From NCBI GenBank assembly GCA_002408465.1, contig DHSM01000025.1, positions 1 through 9,001 of the forward strand: DNA of 9,001 nucleotides, read 5' to 3'. Source of the stretch: Firmicutes bacterium UBA5286 (GTDB lineage: Bacteria; Bacillota; Proteinivoracia; UBA4975). The position numbers were made by a program, and so were the translations under genes. A model generated the notes under the pieces. That model saw only the letters and a list, made by a program, of their open reading frames with translations, was not told the DNA's origin and did not search any database. Positions 1 through 8,039 of the stretch are shown piece by piece; position 1 is the first letter of the stretch; every line of letters starts with the position of its first letter.

Positions 1-79
1 CCTACAGTAACTTTACACTAACTAATCACTCCCGCCCTTATTGTCTTGACATTCGCTCCTACAATCTTTAAATAAAGTT

Positions 80-112
80 AGGACAAGGAGAGCCTCCTTG
101 TCCTGATTTTTT
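80..112 (+). terminator. Rho-independent terminator, possibly shared by convergent units
   Basis: An 11-bp perfect stem (AGGACAAGGAG at 80-90 with CTCCTTGTCCT at 94-104) around a 3-base loop is followed by GA and six T at 107-112. The T-run faces plus-strand transcription, so it ends a unit that lies mostly before the window. Plus-strand frame 3 is open from the window edge to a TAA at 69-71, which could be the last codons of that upstream gene, but 22 residues are too few to identify it. The hairpin also lies about 30 bases beyond the stop of the minus-strand Uma2 gene. On that strand the tract after the stem is AT-rich but lacks a long T-run, so any termination there is probably weaker. Confidence 0.88.
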
Positions 113-133
113 CTGCAAGTTTTTCGCGTAGGG

Positions 134-718
134 TTAGTATCTGGGACATTCACCATTGTTCCACAAAGATCTCAGGTCAATGGAAAGGCCCGCAAAGTCA
201 GGGTGTTCTACTGCCTCATCTTCTGTCCCCAGCACTACTAGAGCATAGCTGTCCTTACCAAGAGACAAACACTGCAAAATCCTGTTTTCAGGGTCCAGGA
301 GCCAAAAATGCTGAATACCCGCCTTGAGGTAAATCCTGTGTTTGATGAGGCTGTCCTTTATGCGGGTCAGCGGAGATATTATTTCCGCAACTAAATTGGG
401 TGCGCCGTCAATATGGGTGTCCCGGATCATATCTCTTTGTTCGCCGGAAATATACAGCAGGTCCGGCTGGATACACGAGCCCGGAAGAATGCACAAGGGG
501 GCATGAAACATCTCGCCTTTGGGATCAATTTCCCGGAAATAATCCTCCAGTATTCTTTGCAATCTGTGGGATATGCGTTGATGATTGATACTTGGCGGCT
601 GATCCCATACCAATTTCCCTTCCAAAAGCTCCAGACGGTAGCCAGGTTCAATGATTATTTCCATGTCAAAAATATTGGCCCAAAAATCTTCGGAACCAAA
701 TTGTTTATCTGGTGGCAT
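134..718 (-). CDS. Uma2 family (DUF820) endonuclease-like protein
   Basis: This 194-residue protein matches the Uma2 family, which has a PD-(D/E)XK restriction-endonuclease-like fold; its members mostly lack known substrates. Family features visible are GYRLELLEGKLV (residues 27-38), SINHQRISHRL (43-53), QPDLLYI with Asp86, GAPNLVAEIISP with Glu112, Lys126 and Tyr130 in the following helix, and AGIQHFWLLDPE (133-144). Asp86, Glu112 and Lys126 are the likely active-site residues, so the protein looks intact, and its length is normal for the family. The ATG at 718-716 is chosen because GGAGG at 732-728 lies 9 bases upstream. An in-frame TTG at 724-722 would be only 3 bases from the Shine-Dalgarno. 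The gene is monocistronic, divergent from the PAP2 gene, with its own promoter. Biological role is unknown; such genes are common in multiple copies in some bacterial genomes. Confidence 0.9.
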   Translation of the reverse strand: MPPDKQFGSEDFWANIFDMEIIIEPGYRLELLEGKLVWDQPPSINHQRISHRLQRILEDYFREIDPKGEMFHAPLCILPGSCIQPDLLYISGEQRDMIRDTHIDGAPNLVAEIISPLTRIKDSLIKHRIYLKAGIQHFWLLDPENRILQCLSLGKDSYALVVLGTEDEAVEHPDFAGLSIDLRSLWNNGECPRY

Positions 719-738
719 TAGCAATCACCTCCGCGATA

Positions 739-767
739 ATTATATACAATTTGCCGCCTCTTGTAAA
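739..767 (-). promoter_or_regulatory. Sigma-A-type promoter for the Uma2 gene
   Basis: On the minus strand TTTACA (767-762) and a perfect TATAAT (744-739) are separated by exactly 17 bases. Expected transcription start is near 732, placing it at or next to the GGAGG Shine-Dalgarno (732-728) and giving a leader of only about 14 bases before the ATG at 718. This is the best promoter match in the window. The short leader is inferred from spacing. Confidence 0.75.
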
Positions 768-848
768 GTAAAAACAAGTAGGGACAATTAACGGGTATGC
801 ATTAATTATGTTTGGTTGTGCGCAGTCTCTTTGAGGTCTGGAGGATTA

Positions 849-876
849 TTGGCTTTGATGCCGAATTATCTATATT
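849..876 (+). promoter_or_regulatory. Possible promoter for the PAP2 phosphatase gene
   Basis: TTGGCT at 849-854 and TATATT at 871-876 are separated by 16 bases and lie just upstream of the AAAGGGGG ribosome binding site at 887-894. The -10 matches five of six consensus positions; the -35 is weaker. The rest of the 178-base divergent gap (725-902) shows no other gene or strong repeat. Confidence 0.4.
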
Positions 877-902
877 AGACTAGATCAAAGGGGGCGTTAT
901 TC

Positions 903-1775
903 TTGACGGATACCAGTTTCATCACTTGGGTTCAGCAGTTTTCCAGCCCAGTCCTGGATGCACTCTTTAAGGCCGTTACTTTTATGGGCAATGCAGAGTA
1001 CTATATCCTTGTCATCCCCTTGCTCTTTTGGCTCTACGACAAGAAATTTGCCCTCCGATTCGGGGTATTCTTTCTTGGCAACGCCTGGCTGAATTCTTTC
1101 ATCAAGCATATTTTTCAAGTCAACCGCCCGCCAGTGGAGTTGCACAAAATTGAGCAGGGAGGATATTCATTTCCCAGCGGTCACGCTCAGGGGAGCACTG
1201 GCTTCTGGGGCTATTTGGCCGCGCAGATTAAGCGGCCATGGGCATATATCGTCGCGGCGATTCTTTGCTTCCTGGTGGCTTTTTCTCGCGTCTATCTGGG
1301 AGTTCACTTTCCCCACGATATCCTTGCGGGCATTCTGATTGCCATTGTTTGGATTGTTATCTATGAATTTATTACCCGCAAGGTCAAGATCAAGTTGAAT
1401 TTGTGGCAATGGTTCCTGGCCAGCCTGGCTCTCAGCGTAATAATGCTCTTGCTCCATCCAAGCGGTGACGGCCCTCTGACTGCAGGTTTCATGCTAAGCG
1501 TTTTATGGGGATACCGTTTGGAAACAGACTTTGTCCGGTTCAAGGTCAGGGGCCGCTGGTGGCAAAATATCATTAAGGCCCTGCTGGGCATTGCGGTGCT
1601 TTTTATCCTTCATTCCGTCCTCAAACCAATTCTGTTGAGCCTGTTTAACAATCCGGCCAAAGATACTTCTTTTTATTACGCGGCCACTTTTTGCCGCTAC
1701 TTTATTATGGGCTGGTGGGTATCCCTGCTGGCGCCCCTAAGCTTTAAAAAGCTGGGGCTGTATCCGAAGGAATAA
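903..1775 (+). CDS. PAP2 family integral membrane phosphatase
   Basis: This 290-residue polytopic membrane protein carries all three signature motifs of the type 2 phosphatidic acid phosphatase superfamily. They are KHIFQVNRP (K68, R75, P76), FPSGH (residues 90-94, His94) and SRVYLGVHFPHD (S128, R129, H135, D139); the two histidines and the aspartate are the expected catalytic relay. Hydrophobic stretches flank these motifs and continue through the C-terminal third, giving perhaps seven or eight membrane segments. That is longer than the minimal family size of about 200 residues. The family dephosphorylates lipid phosphates such as phosphatidic acid or polyprenyl pyrophosphates at the membrane surface; the substrate here cannot be read from sequence. 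The TTG start at 903 is supported by AAAGGGGG at 887-894 with 8-base spacing; no suitable ATG lies nearby. A terminator follows the stop, so it is probably transcribed alone. Confidence 0.92.
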   Translation: MTDTSFITWVQQFSSPVLDALFKAVTFMGNAEYYILVIPLLFWLYDKKFALRFGVFFLGNAWLNSFIKHIFQVNRPPVELHKIEQGGYSFPSGHAQGSTGFWGYLAAQIKRPWAYIVAAILCFLVAFSRVYLGVHFPHDILAGILIAIVWIVIYEFITRKVKIKLNLWQWFLASLALSVIMLLLHPSGDGPLTAGFMLSVLWGYRLETDFVRFKVRGRWWQNIIKALLGIAVLFILHSVLKPILLSLFNNPAKDTSFYYAATFCRYFIMGWWVSLLAPLSFKKLGLYPKE

Positions 1776-1803
1776 GGTGCAAAGCTCTGTTGGTCTGTTG
1801 TCG

Positions 1804-1834
1804 GCAGTTCGGCTGTCATCCGGACTGCTTTTTT
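1804..1834 (+). terminator. Rho-independent terminator after the PAP2 gene
   Basis: A 9-bp stem (GCAGTTCGG at 1804-1812 with CCGGACTGC at 1820-1828, one G-T wobble) with a 7-base loop is followed directly by six T (1829-1834). It starts 29 bases after the PAP2 stop and separates that gene from the xerD-deo cluster. Confidence 0.9.
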
Positions 1835-1870
1835 GTCCTCCTGCATATGTAGTAGAGGGGGGGATTCGCT

Positions 1871-2068
1871 GTGGGCAAACAGAAGCGGATACTATGGTTG
1901 ATCTTATCCAGGCCCTTAATTGCAGCAGTCATCTTAAGCTTTGGGACCCTGGGATTGTTGCTGAGCGTGGGATTTTTTCCTGTGGCGGCAGTGGTCAGTG
2001 GCGGCAGGGTGGCAAAATGGGCGCAAATCTTGGCAGAGATGCTGAAATTCGCTGTTGTGGGCTTGTAA
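1871..2068 (+). CDS. Small single-pass membrane protein upstream of xerD
   Basis: This 65-residue protein has a basic start (MGKQKR), a hydrophobic segment of roughly residues 8-42 rich in Leu, Ile, Val and Ala, and a short amphipathic tail (GGRVAKWAQILAEMLKFAVV). It should insert in the cytoplasmic membrane, as one long or two short segments. The GTG start is chosen because a purine-rich AGAGGGGGGG run (about 1854-1863) lies 7 bases upstream. I do not recognise the family. In Bacillus the place just before xerD is held by a small membrane protein of unknown function (YqzK, DUF4227), so this may be a positional counterpart, but I see no convincing sequence match. A 91-base gap separates it from xerD. 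A longer overlapping frame (1777-2121) runs through the terminator and has no ribosome binding site, so it was not used. Confidence 0.6.
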   Translation: MGKQKRILWLILSRPLIAAVILSFGTLGLLLSVGFFPVAAVVSGGRVAKWAQILAEMLKFAVVGL

Positions 2069-2145
2069 AACAGATCTTACAAGCTGCGGTTCCTTTTGAC
2101 CCGGGCCGGGAATTATGGTAAGTTTGATGATAGACATATCGTTGC

Positions 2146-2152
2146 AAAGGAG
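2146..2152 (+). promoter_or_regulatory. Ribosome binding site of xerD
   Basis: AAAGGAG lies 8 bases before the ATG at 2161 and fixes the xerD start. The gap from 2069 to 2145 shows no confident promoter, so xerD may be read from upstream of the small membrane protein gene or from a weak promoter that I cannot place. Confidence 0.7.
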
Positions 2153-2160
2153 TTTGGCTC

Positions 2161-3054
2161 ATGGAACAAATGGTGGATACCTACTTGTTGCATCTTAAGG
2201 TGGAGCGAGGGCTGGCGAAGAACACCCTGGACAGCTACCGCCGGGACTTGAAGAAGTTTGTCGGGTATTTGCGCAGCAACGACATCAATACCCTGAATGA
2301 AGTGGACCGGCGAATGATCATGTCATTTATGGAGGATTTACATAATCAACACCGTGCCCCAGCCACCATTTCCAGGAATCTTGCAGCCATACGCTCCTTT
2401 TATAGCTTTTTAATGCAGGAGAGCTTGGTCAAGGCCAATCCTTCTACCGAGTTGGATGCCCCCAAAATTCCCAAACGCCTGCCCAATGTCATGACAGTTT
2501 CTCAGGTGGCTATATTGATGGAACAGCCCAATAGCAATAATGCTGCCGGCTTGCGGGATAAGGCCATGCTGGAACTTCTCTATGCCACGGGAATCAGGGT
2601 ATCCGAGCTGGTAGATTTAAATCTTGTTGATGTCAACCTGGAGATGGGTTTTTTGCGTTGTCTGGGCAAGGGCTCCAAGGAGAGAATTGTGCCTATGGGC
2701 AAGTCGGCGATTGAGGCTGTCGGCGCATACCTGCAAAAAGGCAGAGGCAAGCTCATTCGCAACAGCGAGGATCAGGCGGTATTTGTTAACATTCACGGCG
2801 GCCGCCTGACCCGGCAGGGATTTTGGAAGATCCTGAAAAAGTATGTGCGCCAGGCCGGGTTCCAGGGGGATATCACGCCCCATACCTTGCGCCATTCCTT
2901 TGCCACTCACTTGCTGGAAAACGGTGCAGACCTCCGTGCTGTTCAGGAGATGCTGGGCCATTCAGATATTTCCACAACACAGATTTATACCCAGGTCACC
3001 GCCATTCATCTGCGGGATGTGTACCAGCAGTCTCATCCCCGGGCGAAACACTAA
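2161..3054 (+). CDS. xerD: Site-specific tyrosine recombinase XerD
   Basis: This 297-residue protein is the expected size for XerC/XerD recombinases. XerD, with XerC, resolves chromosome dimers at dif sites before cell division. The N-terminal SAM-like core-binding domain spans about residues 1-90 (VERGLAKNTLDSYRRDL at 14-30). The catalytic domain follows, with Arg146 in GIRVSEL, Lys170 in LGKGSKER, His241 and Arg244 in HTLRHSFATH, His267 in MLGHSDI and the nucleophile Tyr276 in IYTQ. The full set is present, so the enzyme should be active. XerD rather than XerC is assigned mainly from context, because xerD lies directly upstream of deoB and the purine phosphorylase gene in many Firmicutes. 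deoB starts only 24 bases after the stop, consistent with co-transcription. Confidence 0.93.
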   Translation: MEQMVDTYLLHLKVERGLAKNTLDSYRRDLKKFVGYLRSNDINTLNEVDRRMIMSFMEDLHNQHRAPATISRNLAAIRSFYSFLMQESLVKANPSTELDAPKIPKRLPNVMTVSQVAILMEQPNSNNAAGLRDKAMLELLYATGIRVSELVDLNLVDVNLEMGFLRCLGKGSKERIVPMGKSAIEAVGAYLQKGRGKLIRNSEDQAVFVNIHGGRLTRQGFWKILKKYVRQAGFQGDITPHTLRHSFATHLLENGADLRAVQEMLGHSDISTTQIYTQVTAIHLRDVYQQSHPRAKH

Positions 3055-3078
3055 TCTGGCTGTAAGGGGGTTTTGCTA

Positions 3079-4242
3079 TTGCGTATTTTATTGGTGGTTT
3101 TGGACAGCGTGGGCATTGGCGCCCTGCCTGATGCCGGAAAATATGGCGATGAGGGCAGCAACACCTTGGGCAATGTGGCCCGGGCAGTAGGCGGCCTTGA
3201 GCTGCCGGTGCTGGAAGGTCTGGGTTTGGCCAATATTGTCGAGGTCAGCGGCCTTTCCCCGGCTGAAGACCCTAAAGCCTGTTATGGGCGCATGGCCGAG
3301 GCAGCTGACGGCAAAGACACCATCACCGGCCATTGGGAAATGGCCGGTGTCATTGTTTCTGAACCTTTTCGCACTTATCCCGGGGGCTTTCCCGACGAAT
3401 TGATCCAGGAGTTCAGCCGCCGAATCGGGCGGGAGATTCTTGGCAATATCGCTGCTTCCGGGACGGAGATTATTGAAGCCTTGGGCAGAGAACATATGGA
3501 GACTGGCAGGCCTATTGTCTACACTTCTGCCGACAGCGTATTTCAAATAGCTGCCCATGAGGAAATCATATCCCTGGAAGAGCAATACCGCATCTGCGGG
3601 ATTGCCCGGGAGTTGCTTCATGGGGACTATAAGGTGGCCAGGGTTATTGCCCGCCCCTTTATTGGACAACCGGGCGCTTTTACCCGCACTCCCAATCGCA
3701 AAGATTATGCCCTTGCACCTGAAACTCCTACGGTGCTGGATGCCCTCCAAGAGCAGGGCAAGATGGTAATCAGTGTCGGCAAGATTATGGATATCTTTTC
3801 CGGCAGGGGCATTACAGAAGGCCATAAAACCAGAGATAATGGCCATGGTATGGACACCATCCTTAAGGTAATGGCTGAAAATCGGGGTGACTTGATCTTT
3901 GCCAATTTAGTTGATTTTGATATGCTCTTCGGCCATCGCAACAATGCCGAAGGCTATGCCCGGGCCTTGGAAGAAGCGGATGCCGGCCTTGGCCGCATCA
4001 TCCAAGCCATGGACGAGAGGGATGTCCTGATTGTCACCGCTGACCACGGCTGTGACCCTACCTTCCCCGGCACCGACCATACCCGGGAATATGTGCCCCT
4101 GCTGGTTTTTGGCTGCGGCCTCAAGGCTGGTGTCAACCTGGGCATCCGCAGGACCTTTGCTGATGTAGCTGCCACTGTGGCGGATTTGCTGGACATTGAT
4201 TATACTTGTCCCGGCACAAGTTTTGCCCACGAGGTGAGATAA
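3079..4242 (+). CDS. deoB: Phosphopentomutase DeoB
   Basis: DeoB interconverts ribose-1-phosphate or 2-deoxyribose-1-phosphate with the 5-phosphates, linking nucleoside phosphorolysis to central sugar metabolism. This 387-residue protein has the whole alkaline-phosphatase-superfamily metal site. Numbered from the TTG at 3079, it includes Asp9 in VLDSVGIGALPD, the phosphorylated Thr81 in GKDTITGHWE, Asp152 in TSADSVFQIA, Asp281 and His286 in VDFDMLFGHR, Asp322 and His323 in TADHGCDPTF, and His334 in GTDHTRE. The two metals are normally manganese. The cap domain lies between the halves (roughly residues 90-200). The TTG at 3079 is preferred because AAGGGGG (3064-3070) lies 8 bases upstream; another in-frame TTG at 3073 is only 2 bases from it. 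The stop TAA overlaps the next ATG by one base. Confidence 0.95.
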   Translation: MRILLVVLDSVGIGALPDAGKYGDEGSNTLGNVARAVGGLELPVLEGLGLANIVEVSGLSPAEDPKACYGRMAEAADGKDTITGHWEMAGVIVSEPFRTYPGGFPDELIQEFSRRIGREILGNIAASGTEIIEALGREHMETGRPIVYTSADSVFQIAAHEEIISLEEQYRICGIARELLHGDYKVARVIARPFIGQPGAFTRTPNRKDYALAPETPTVLDALQEQGKMVISVGKIMDIFSGRGITEGHKTRDNGHGMDTILKVMAENRGDLIFANLVDFDMLFGHRNNAEGYARALEEADAGLGRIIQAMDERDVLIVTADHGCDPTFPGTDHTREYVPLLVFGCGLKAGVNLGIRRTFADVAATVADLLDIDYTCPGTSFAHEVR

Positions 4243-5077
4243 TGGAAAGCACATATAAATTGCTGGCTGAGGCGGTAGAATTTTTGCGGCAGCGGGGATT
4301 CGGCCGGGCCAAGGTTGCACTGATACTGGGCTCGGGACTGGGCGGTTTGGCCGACAGCTTTGAGGAGTCAGTTGGCGTAGACTTTGCAGAAATTCCCGGT
4401 TTCCCCCCATCTACTGTGGTCGGCCATGCTGGCCGCTTGGTCTGGGGAAAATTAAAGGGAATTGAAGTGGTGGCCATGCAGGGACGCATGCATTTTTATG
4501 AGGGCCACAGCCAGCGCCAGATTGCTTTTGCCGCGTGGACATTGCGCTTACTGGGAGCAGAAATCCTGGTGGTGACCAATGCCGCCGGCGGCATCAACCC
4601 CGCTTTTAGTGTCGGCGACCTGATGTTAATTACCGATCATATCAATATGAGCGGAGACAATCCCCTGATTGGCCCCAACCCCCAGCGCTTTGGCCCCCGC
4701 TTCCCAGACATGTCCAGGGCCTATGCTATGGAATGCCGGGAATTGGCGAAGAAGGCTGCAGAGATGTTAAAACTCGACCTGCAGCAAGGGGTGTACATCT
4801 CAGTTACGGGTCCCTGTTTTGAGACACCGGCAGAAATCCGGAGCTTTCGGCGTTTGGGCGCCGACGCCGTGGGCATGTCCACAGTGCCTGAGGTCATTGC
4901 CGCTGTTCACGCCGGCATGAAGGTCCTGGGGATCTCCTGCATCACCAATATGGCCGCAGGTTTAGGTGCAGAGAAGCTTAATCATCAAGAAGTAATCGAT
5001 GTAACCACCCGGGTCCAGAGCCAGTTCCGGGCTTTGGTTGCAAAAATAGTTGAGTTGACAGGAAGGGAGACAGAGAA

Positions 5078-5081
<4 letters not shown>
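4242..5081 (+). CDS. punA: Purine nucleoside phosphorylase, 6-oxopurine type (first copy)
   Basis: This 279-residue enzyme belongs to the trimeric PNP family (PNP/MTAP class), which splits purine nucleosides with phosphate into free base and (deoxy)ribose-1-phosphate. Motifs in order are LILGSGLGGL (residues 28-37, phosphate site), GHAGRLVWG (61-69), MQGRMHFYEG (79-88), VVTNAAGGINP (110-120), GPRFPDMS (151-158), GPCFETPAEIR (190-200) and GMSTVPEV (211-218). Glu194 in FET and Asn236 in ITNMAAG match human PNP Glu201 and Asn243, which bind the 6-oxopurine ring, so inosine and guanosine nucleosides are the expected substrates. The ATG at 4242 shares a base with the deoB stop (TAATG), and GAGGTG at 4231-4236 serves as ribosome binding site. 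Longer in-frame starts inside deoB are not needed. Confidence 0.93.
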
Positions 5082-5899
<818 letters not shown>

Positions 5900-7207
5900 A
5901 TGCGCCCCTATGATATTATCCTCAAAACTCGAGACGGCCTTGACCTGACCAGGGAGGAAATCAACTATCTCATCGCCGGTTACGTCAAAGGTGAAATTGA
6001 AGAATACCAGATGGCCGCCTGGGCCATGGCCGTCTACTTTCAAGGCATGCAAGCCAGGGAAGTGGCCTGGCTTACGGAAGCCATGGTCAACAGCGGCAGC
6101 CGGGTGGACCTCTCGGGGATAGAAGGCATAAAAGTAGATAAACACAGCACTGGCGGCGTCGGCGATACTACCACCATGGTGCTTGCCCCCCTGGTGGCGG
6201 CAGCGGGAGTGCCGGTGGCTAAGATGTCAGGCCGGGGCCTGGGCCATACCGGCGGCACCTTGGACAAACTGGAATCTTTTCCTGGCTTCCGGGTAGGCTT
6301 GAGCATGGAGGAGTTTATTGCCAATGTCAATAAAGCCAAAGTTTCGGTGATTGGCCAGACGGCAGAAATTGTGCCCGCCGACGGGAAGTTATATGGCCTC
6401 CGTGATGTCACTGCCACCGTGGACAGTATTCCCTTAATCGCCAGCTCGATAATGAGCAAGAAGATCGCCTCCGGGGCCGACGCCCTGGTCCTGGATGTCA
6501 AGGTGGGCAACGGCGCCTTTATGGGCAACCCTGAGGATGCCAGGGAACTGGCCAAGACTATGGTGGACATCGGCGAACACTTAGGTCTGCATACCGTGGC
6601 GGTGCTCTCGGCCATGGACCGGCCCCTGGGCCGGGCTGTGGGCAATGCCCTGGAGGTTAAAGAGGCCATTGCCGTGCTAAGGGGCGAGGGACCAGCGGAT
6701 CTCAGGGAATTGTGCCTGGAGCTGGGGAGCCGCATGCTGGCCCTGGGAGGCAAGGCCAAGGACTTGGCCACTGGACGTCAGCGGTTGGAACAAGCTTTGG
6801 CCTCAGGGGCGGCCCTGGCAAAACTTAGGGAACTAGTGGAAAACCAAGGTGGCAATCCAACACTGGTGGACCAGCCCCAGCTACTGCCAACAGCTGAAAT
6901 CCAGCAGGAGGTTGTTGCTCCCCGCTCGGGTTGGATTACTGAAATGGATACTGCAGGTATTGGCAACGCAGCGCAAATCCTAGGCGCCGGCCGCAGCAAG
7001 AAGGGGGAGAGCATCGACCTGGCCGTGGGCCTGGAGGTGCTGGCCAAACCCGGCGAATGGATAGAGGCGGGTCAACCCCTGGCCGTCATCCATGCCAACT
7101 CAGCTGCCAAGGCGGAAGTTGCCCGGGAGGCGGTGTCCAGCTGTTATTCTATCGGTGAAACAAAAAAAGAGCCCTTGCCGCTGATATGCGGTCAGATTGG
7201 CAAGTAA
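5900..7207 (+). CDS. pdp: Pyrimidine-nucleoside phosphorylase
   Basis: This 435-residue enzyme cleaves uridine, deoxyuridine and thymidine with phosphate to base and (deoxy)ribose-1-phosphate. It has the family's three-part layout: a mainly helical N-terminal domain (about 1-65, with residues from roughly 160-190 joining it), the alpha/beta phosphate-binding domain, and a C-terminal domain with a barrel-sandwich hybrid-like fold (about 335-435, VVAPRSGWITEMD onward). Key motifs are KHSTGGVGDTT (81-91, phosphate loop), the family signature SGRGLGHTGGTLDKLE (110-125), YGLRDVTATVDS with Arg168 (165-176) and ASSIMSKK with Ser183 and Lys187. Its length matches Bacillus Pdp, hence pdp; deoA is the name used for thymidine-specific relatives. 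The ATG follows the previous TAA with no gap and has only a weak ribosome binding site, suggesting coupling to upstream translation. Confidence 0.94.
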   Translation: MRPYDIILKTRDGLDLTREEINYLIAGYVKGEIEEYQMAAWAMAVYFQGMQAREVAWLTEAMVNSGSRVDLSGIEGIKVDKHSTGGVGDTTTMVLAPLVAAAGVPVAKMSGRGLGHTGGTLDKLESFPGFRVGLSMEEFIANVNKAKVSVIGQTAEIVPADGKLYGLRDVTATVDSIPLIASSIMSKKIASGADALVLDVKVGNGAFMGNPEDARELAKTMVDIGEHLGLHTVAVLSAMDRPLGRAVGNALEVKEAIAVLRGEGPADLRELCLELGSRMLALGGKAKDLATGRQRLEQALASGAALAKLRELVENQGGNPTLVDQPQLLPTAEIQQEVVAPRSGWITEMDTAGIGNAAQILGAGRSKKGESIDLAVGLEVLAKPGEWIEAGQPLAVIHANSAAKAEVAREAVSSCYSIGETKKEPLPLICGQIGK

Positions 7208-7214
7208 AACTGAG

Positions 7215-7258
7215 AGGTTGCTCAAAACATCCGGGGCTGATGTGAGCAGCCTTTTTTT
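7215..7258 (+). terminator. Rho-independent terminator of the xerD-deo-pdp operon
   Basis: A 10-bp stem (AGGTTGCTCA at 7215-7224 with TGAGCAGCCT at 7243-7252, one G-T pair) with an 18-base loop is followed by a run of T through 7258. It begins 8 bases after the pdp stop and marks the end of the conserved operon. Confidence 0.9.
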
Positions 7259-7700
7259 GATTCGCTTTGTTATTTTACAGTGCTATGATCAAACTAAAAA
7301 AAATAAGTCATACTTTTATAAGATGCTTGCAAAAATTGTGGGAGTGGTTATATATGGAAGGTTTTGCTGCAATTTTAGATAGTGTCAAGTATCGTTCGTA
7401 AAAACCACATATACCCAGATAATGGTTTGTAATCGATCTTCCTTGGTTATTTGGAAAATCTTTGGCATGAGATGTAACTTCCGCCTTATTAGTTGTTCAC
7501 ACAGCCATTTCAACATGGAGAGCATGGGGTCTTCCTCTGACATGCATTCCTAAAGTTTTCCCGAAGTTTCCATTAGATTAGAGTATGCTATCGATAACAA
7601 CTTTTTTGCTCGTCATTACCACTTCGGAGTTGCCGATGGTTTTTCCTTTTCACATTTACGATTATTCGCTAAAAACTATGGAAATGTATAGATCCTATGG
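7259..7700. other. AT-rich low-coding spacer between the operon terminator and the secreted-protein promoter
   Basis: Apart from the transposase relic at 7308-7543, this stretch has no frame that I can support as a gene. A 15-codon plus-strand frame (7354-7401) lies antisense to the relic. The part from 7544 to 7700 has only very short open frames and a small TATCGATA palindrome near 7588, and was probably the non-coding end of the old element or unrelated spacer. Confidence 0.5.
7308..7543 (-). pseudogene. Decayed IS256-type transposase N-terminal remnant
   Basis: Minus-strand reading from the ATG at 7543-7541 gives MSEEDPMLSMLKWLCEQL, which closely resembles the start of IS256-family (mutator-type) transposases as I remember them. 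That frame runs out after 52 codons (stop 7387-7385) and loses the resemblance after QLI. A single missing base near 7487/7488 would restore the frame as QLM-KAEVTSHAKDF and later GFYERYLTLSKI, matching the family's AEV and GYYER-LT-S segments. That second frame is open to a stop at 7308. Nothing resembling the DDE catalytic core remains, so this is a truncated, frameshifted relic of about 75 codons. No terminal inverted repeats or target duplication could be identified. The family assignment rests on remembered motifs. Confidence 0.6.
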
Positions 7701-7706
7701 TATAAT
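7698..7706 (+). promoter_or_regulatory. Extended -10 promoter for the secreted-protein gene
   Basis: A perfect TATAAT (7701-7706) is preceded by TGG (7698-7700), the TGn extension that can replace a strong -35. No good -35 hexamer is visible at the usual distance (7678-7683 reads ATGGAA). The predicted transcription start near 7713 leaves about 42 bases of leader before the TTG at 7755. Confidence 0.6.
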
Positions 7707-7754
7707 ATCTCAGAGAAACCGAGATGTCCCAATGATTAGAGCGGAGTGAAACGG

Positions 7755-8039
7755 TTGAAGCACATAAAATGGACTGCTTTAGTATTAGCTATTTTATTAA
7801 TTTTGCCTTCCGGAAGTGTTTCTGCAATTACTGCATCTAAAAGTTCAACAATTAATGGTAAATATTACTACGTTAATTCAGTAACAATTTCTGATCCATT
7901 GTTTACTGAGCTCGACAGAGGAGAACATATACAGGAAACGACAACTACAATGGGTGGAACGTTAGGAGTGGGAATAAGCGTAAGTGCATCTGAAAGTCTC
8001 GGCCTTGGTGGCGGCGAAATTCCCTTACCTATAGTCTAG
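7755..8039 (+). CDS. Secreted protein of unknown function, N-terminal part of a broken frame
   Basis: This 94-residue frame begins with a signal peptide: MKHIKW, a hydrophobic core (TALVLAILLILP) and a likely signal-peptidase site after VSA (around residue 24). The exported part is rich in Ser, Thr and Gly, with alternating patterns (TLGVGISVSASESLGLGGG) suggesting beta-strands. I do not recognise the family. The TTG at 7755 is preferred because GGAGTGA (7743-7749) sits at correct spacing; an in-frame GTG at 7746 would overlap that ribosome binding site. The frame stops at 8039, but a coherent frame continues in register -1 to 8260, so the 94-residue product is probably a truncated form of a protein of about 168 residues. 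Confidence 0.6.
   Translation: MKHIKWTALVLAILLILPSGSVSAITASKSSTINGKYYYVNSVTISDPLFTELDRGEHIQETTTTMGGTLGVGISVSASESLGLGGGEIPLPIV

Noticed and set aside
46..74. TTGACA at 46-51 as a promoter -35
   Set aside because: The hexamer at the proper 17-base distance (TAAATA, 69-74) is a poor -10, and any transcript would run straight into the terminator at 80-112.
1777..2121. 114-codon plus-strand frame before xerD
   Set aside because: It starts before the terminator hairpin, lacks a ribosome binding site and overlaps the better supported 65-residue GTG-start frame with a strong Shine-Dalgarno.
3088..3846. 252-codon minus-strand frame opposite deoB
   Set aside because: Antisense shadow of a GC-rich gene; its translation has no recognisable domain, while the plus strand encodes a complete DeoB.
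6040..6771. 243-codon minus-strand frame opposite pdp
   Set aside because: Its Ser, Pro, Ala and Arg-rich translation is typical of antisense to GC-rich coding DNA; pdp is intact on the plus strand.
7197..7382. 61-codon plus-strand frame over the operon terminator
   Set aside because: It begins inside pdp, crosses the terminator hairpin and has no ribosome binding site or recognisable protein character.
7354..7401. 15-codon plus-strand frame with a GGAG-like site upstream
   Set aside because: Too short to support, and it lies antisense to the transposase relic.
8004..8039. Programmed -1 frameshifting in the secreted-protein gene
   Set aside because: No X-XXY-YYZ slippery heptamer in the zero frame and no clear downstream pseudoknot or stem was seen by eye.
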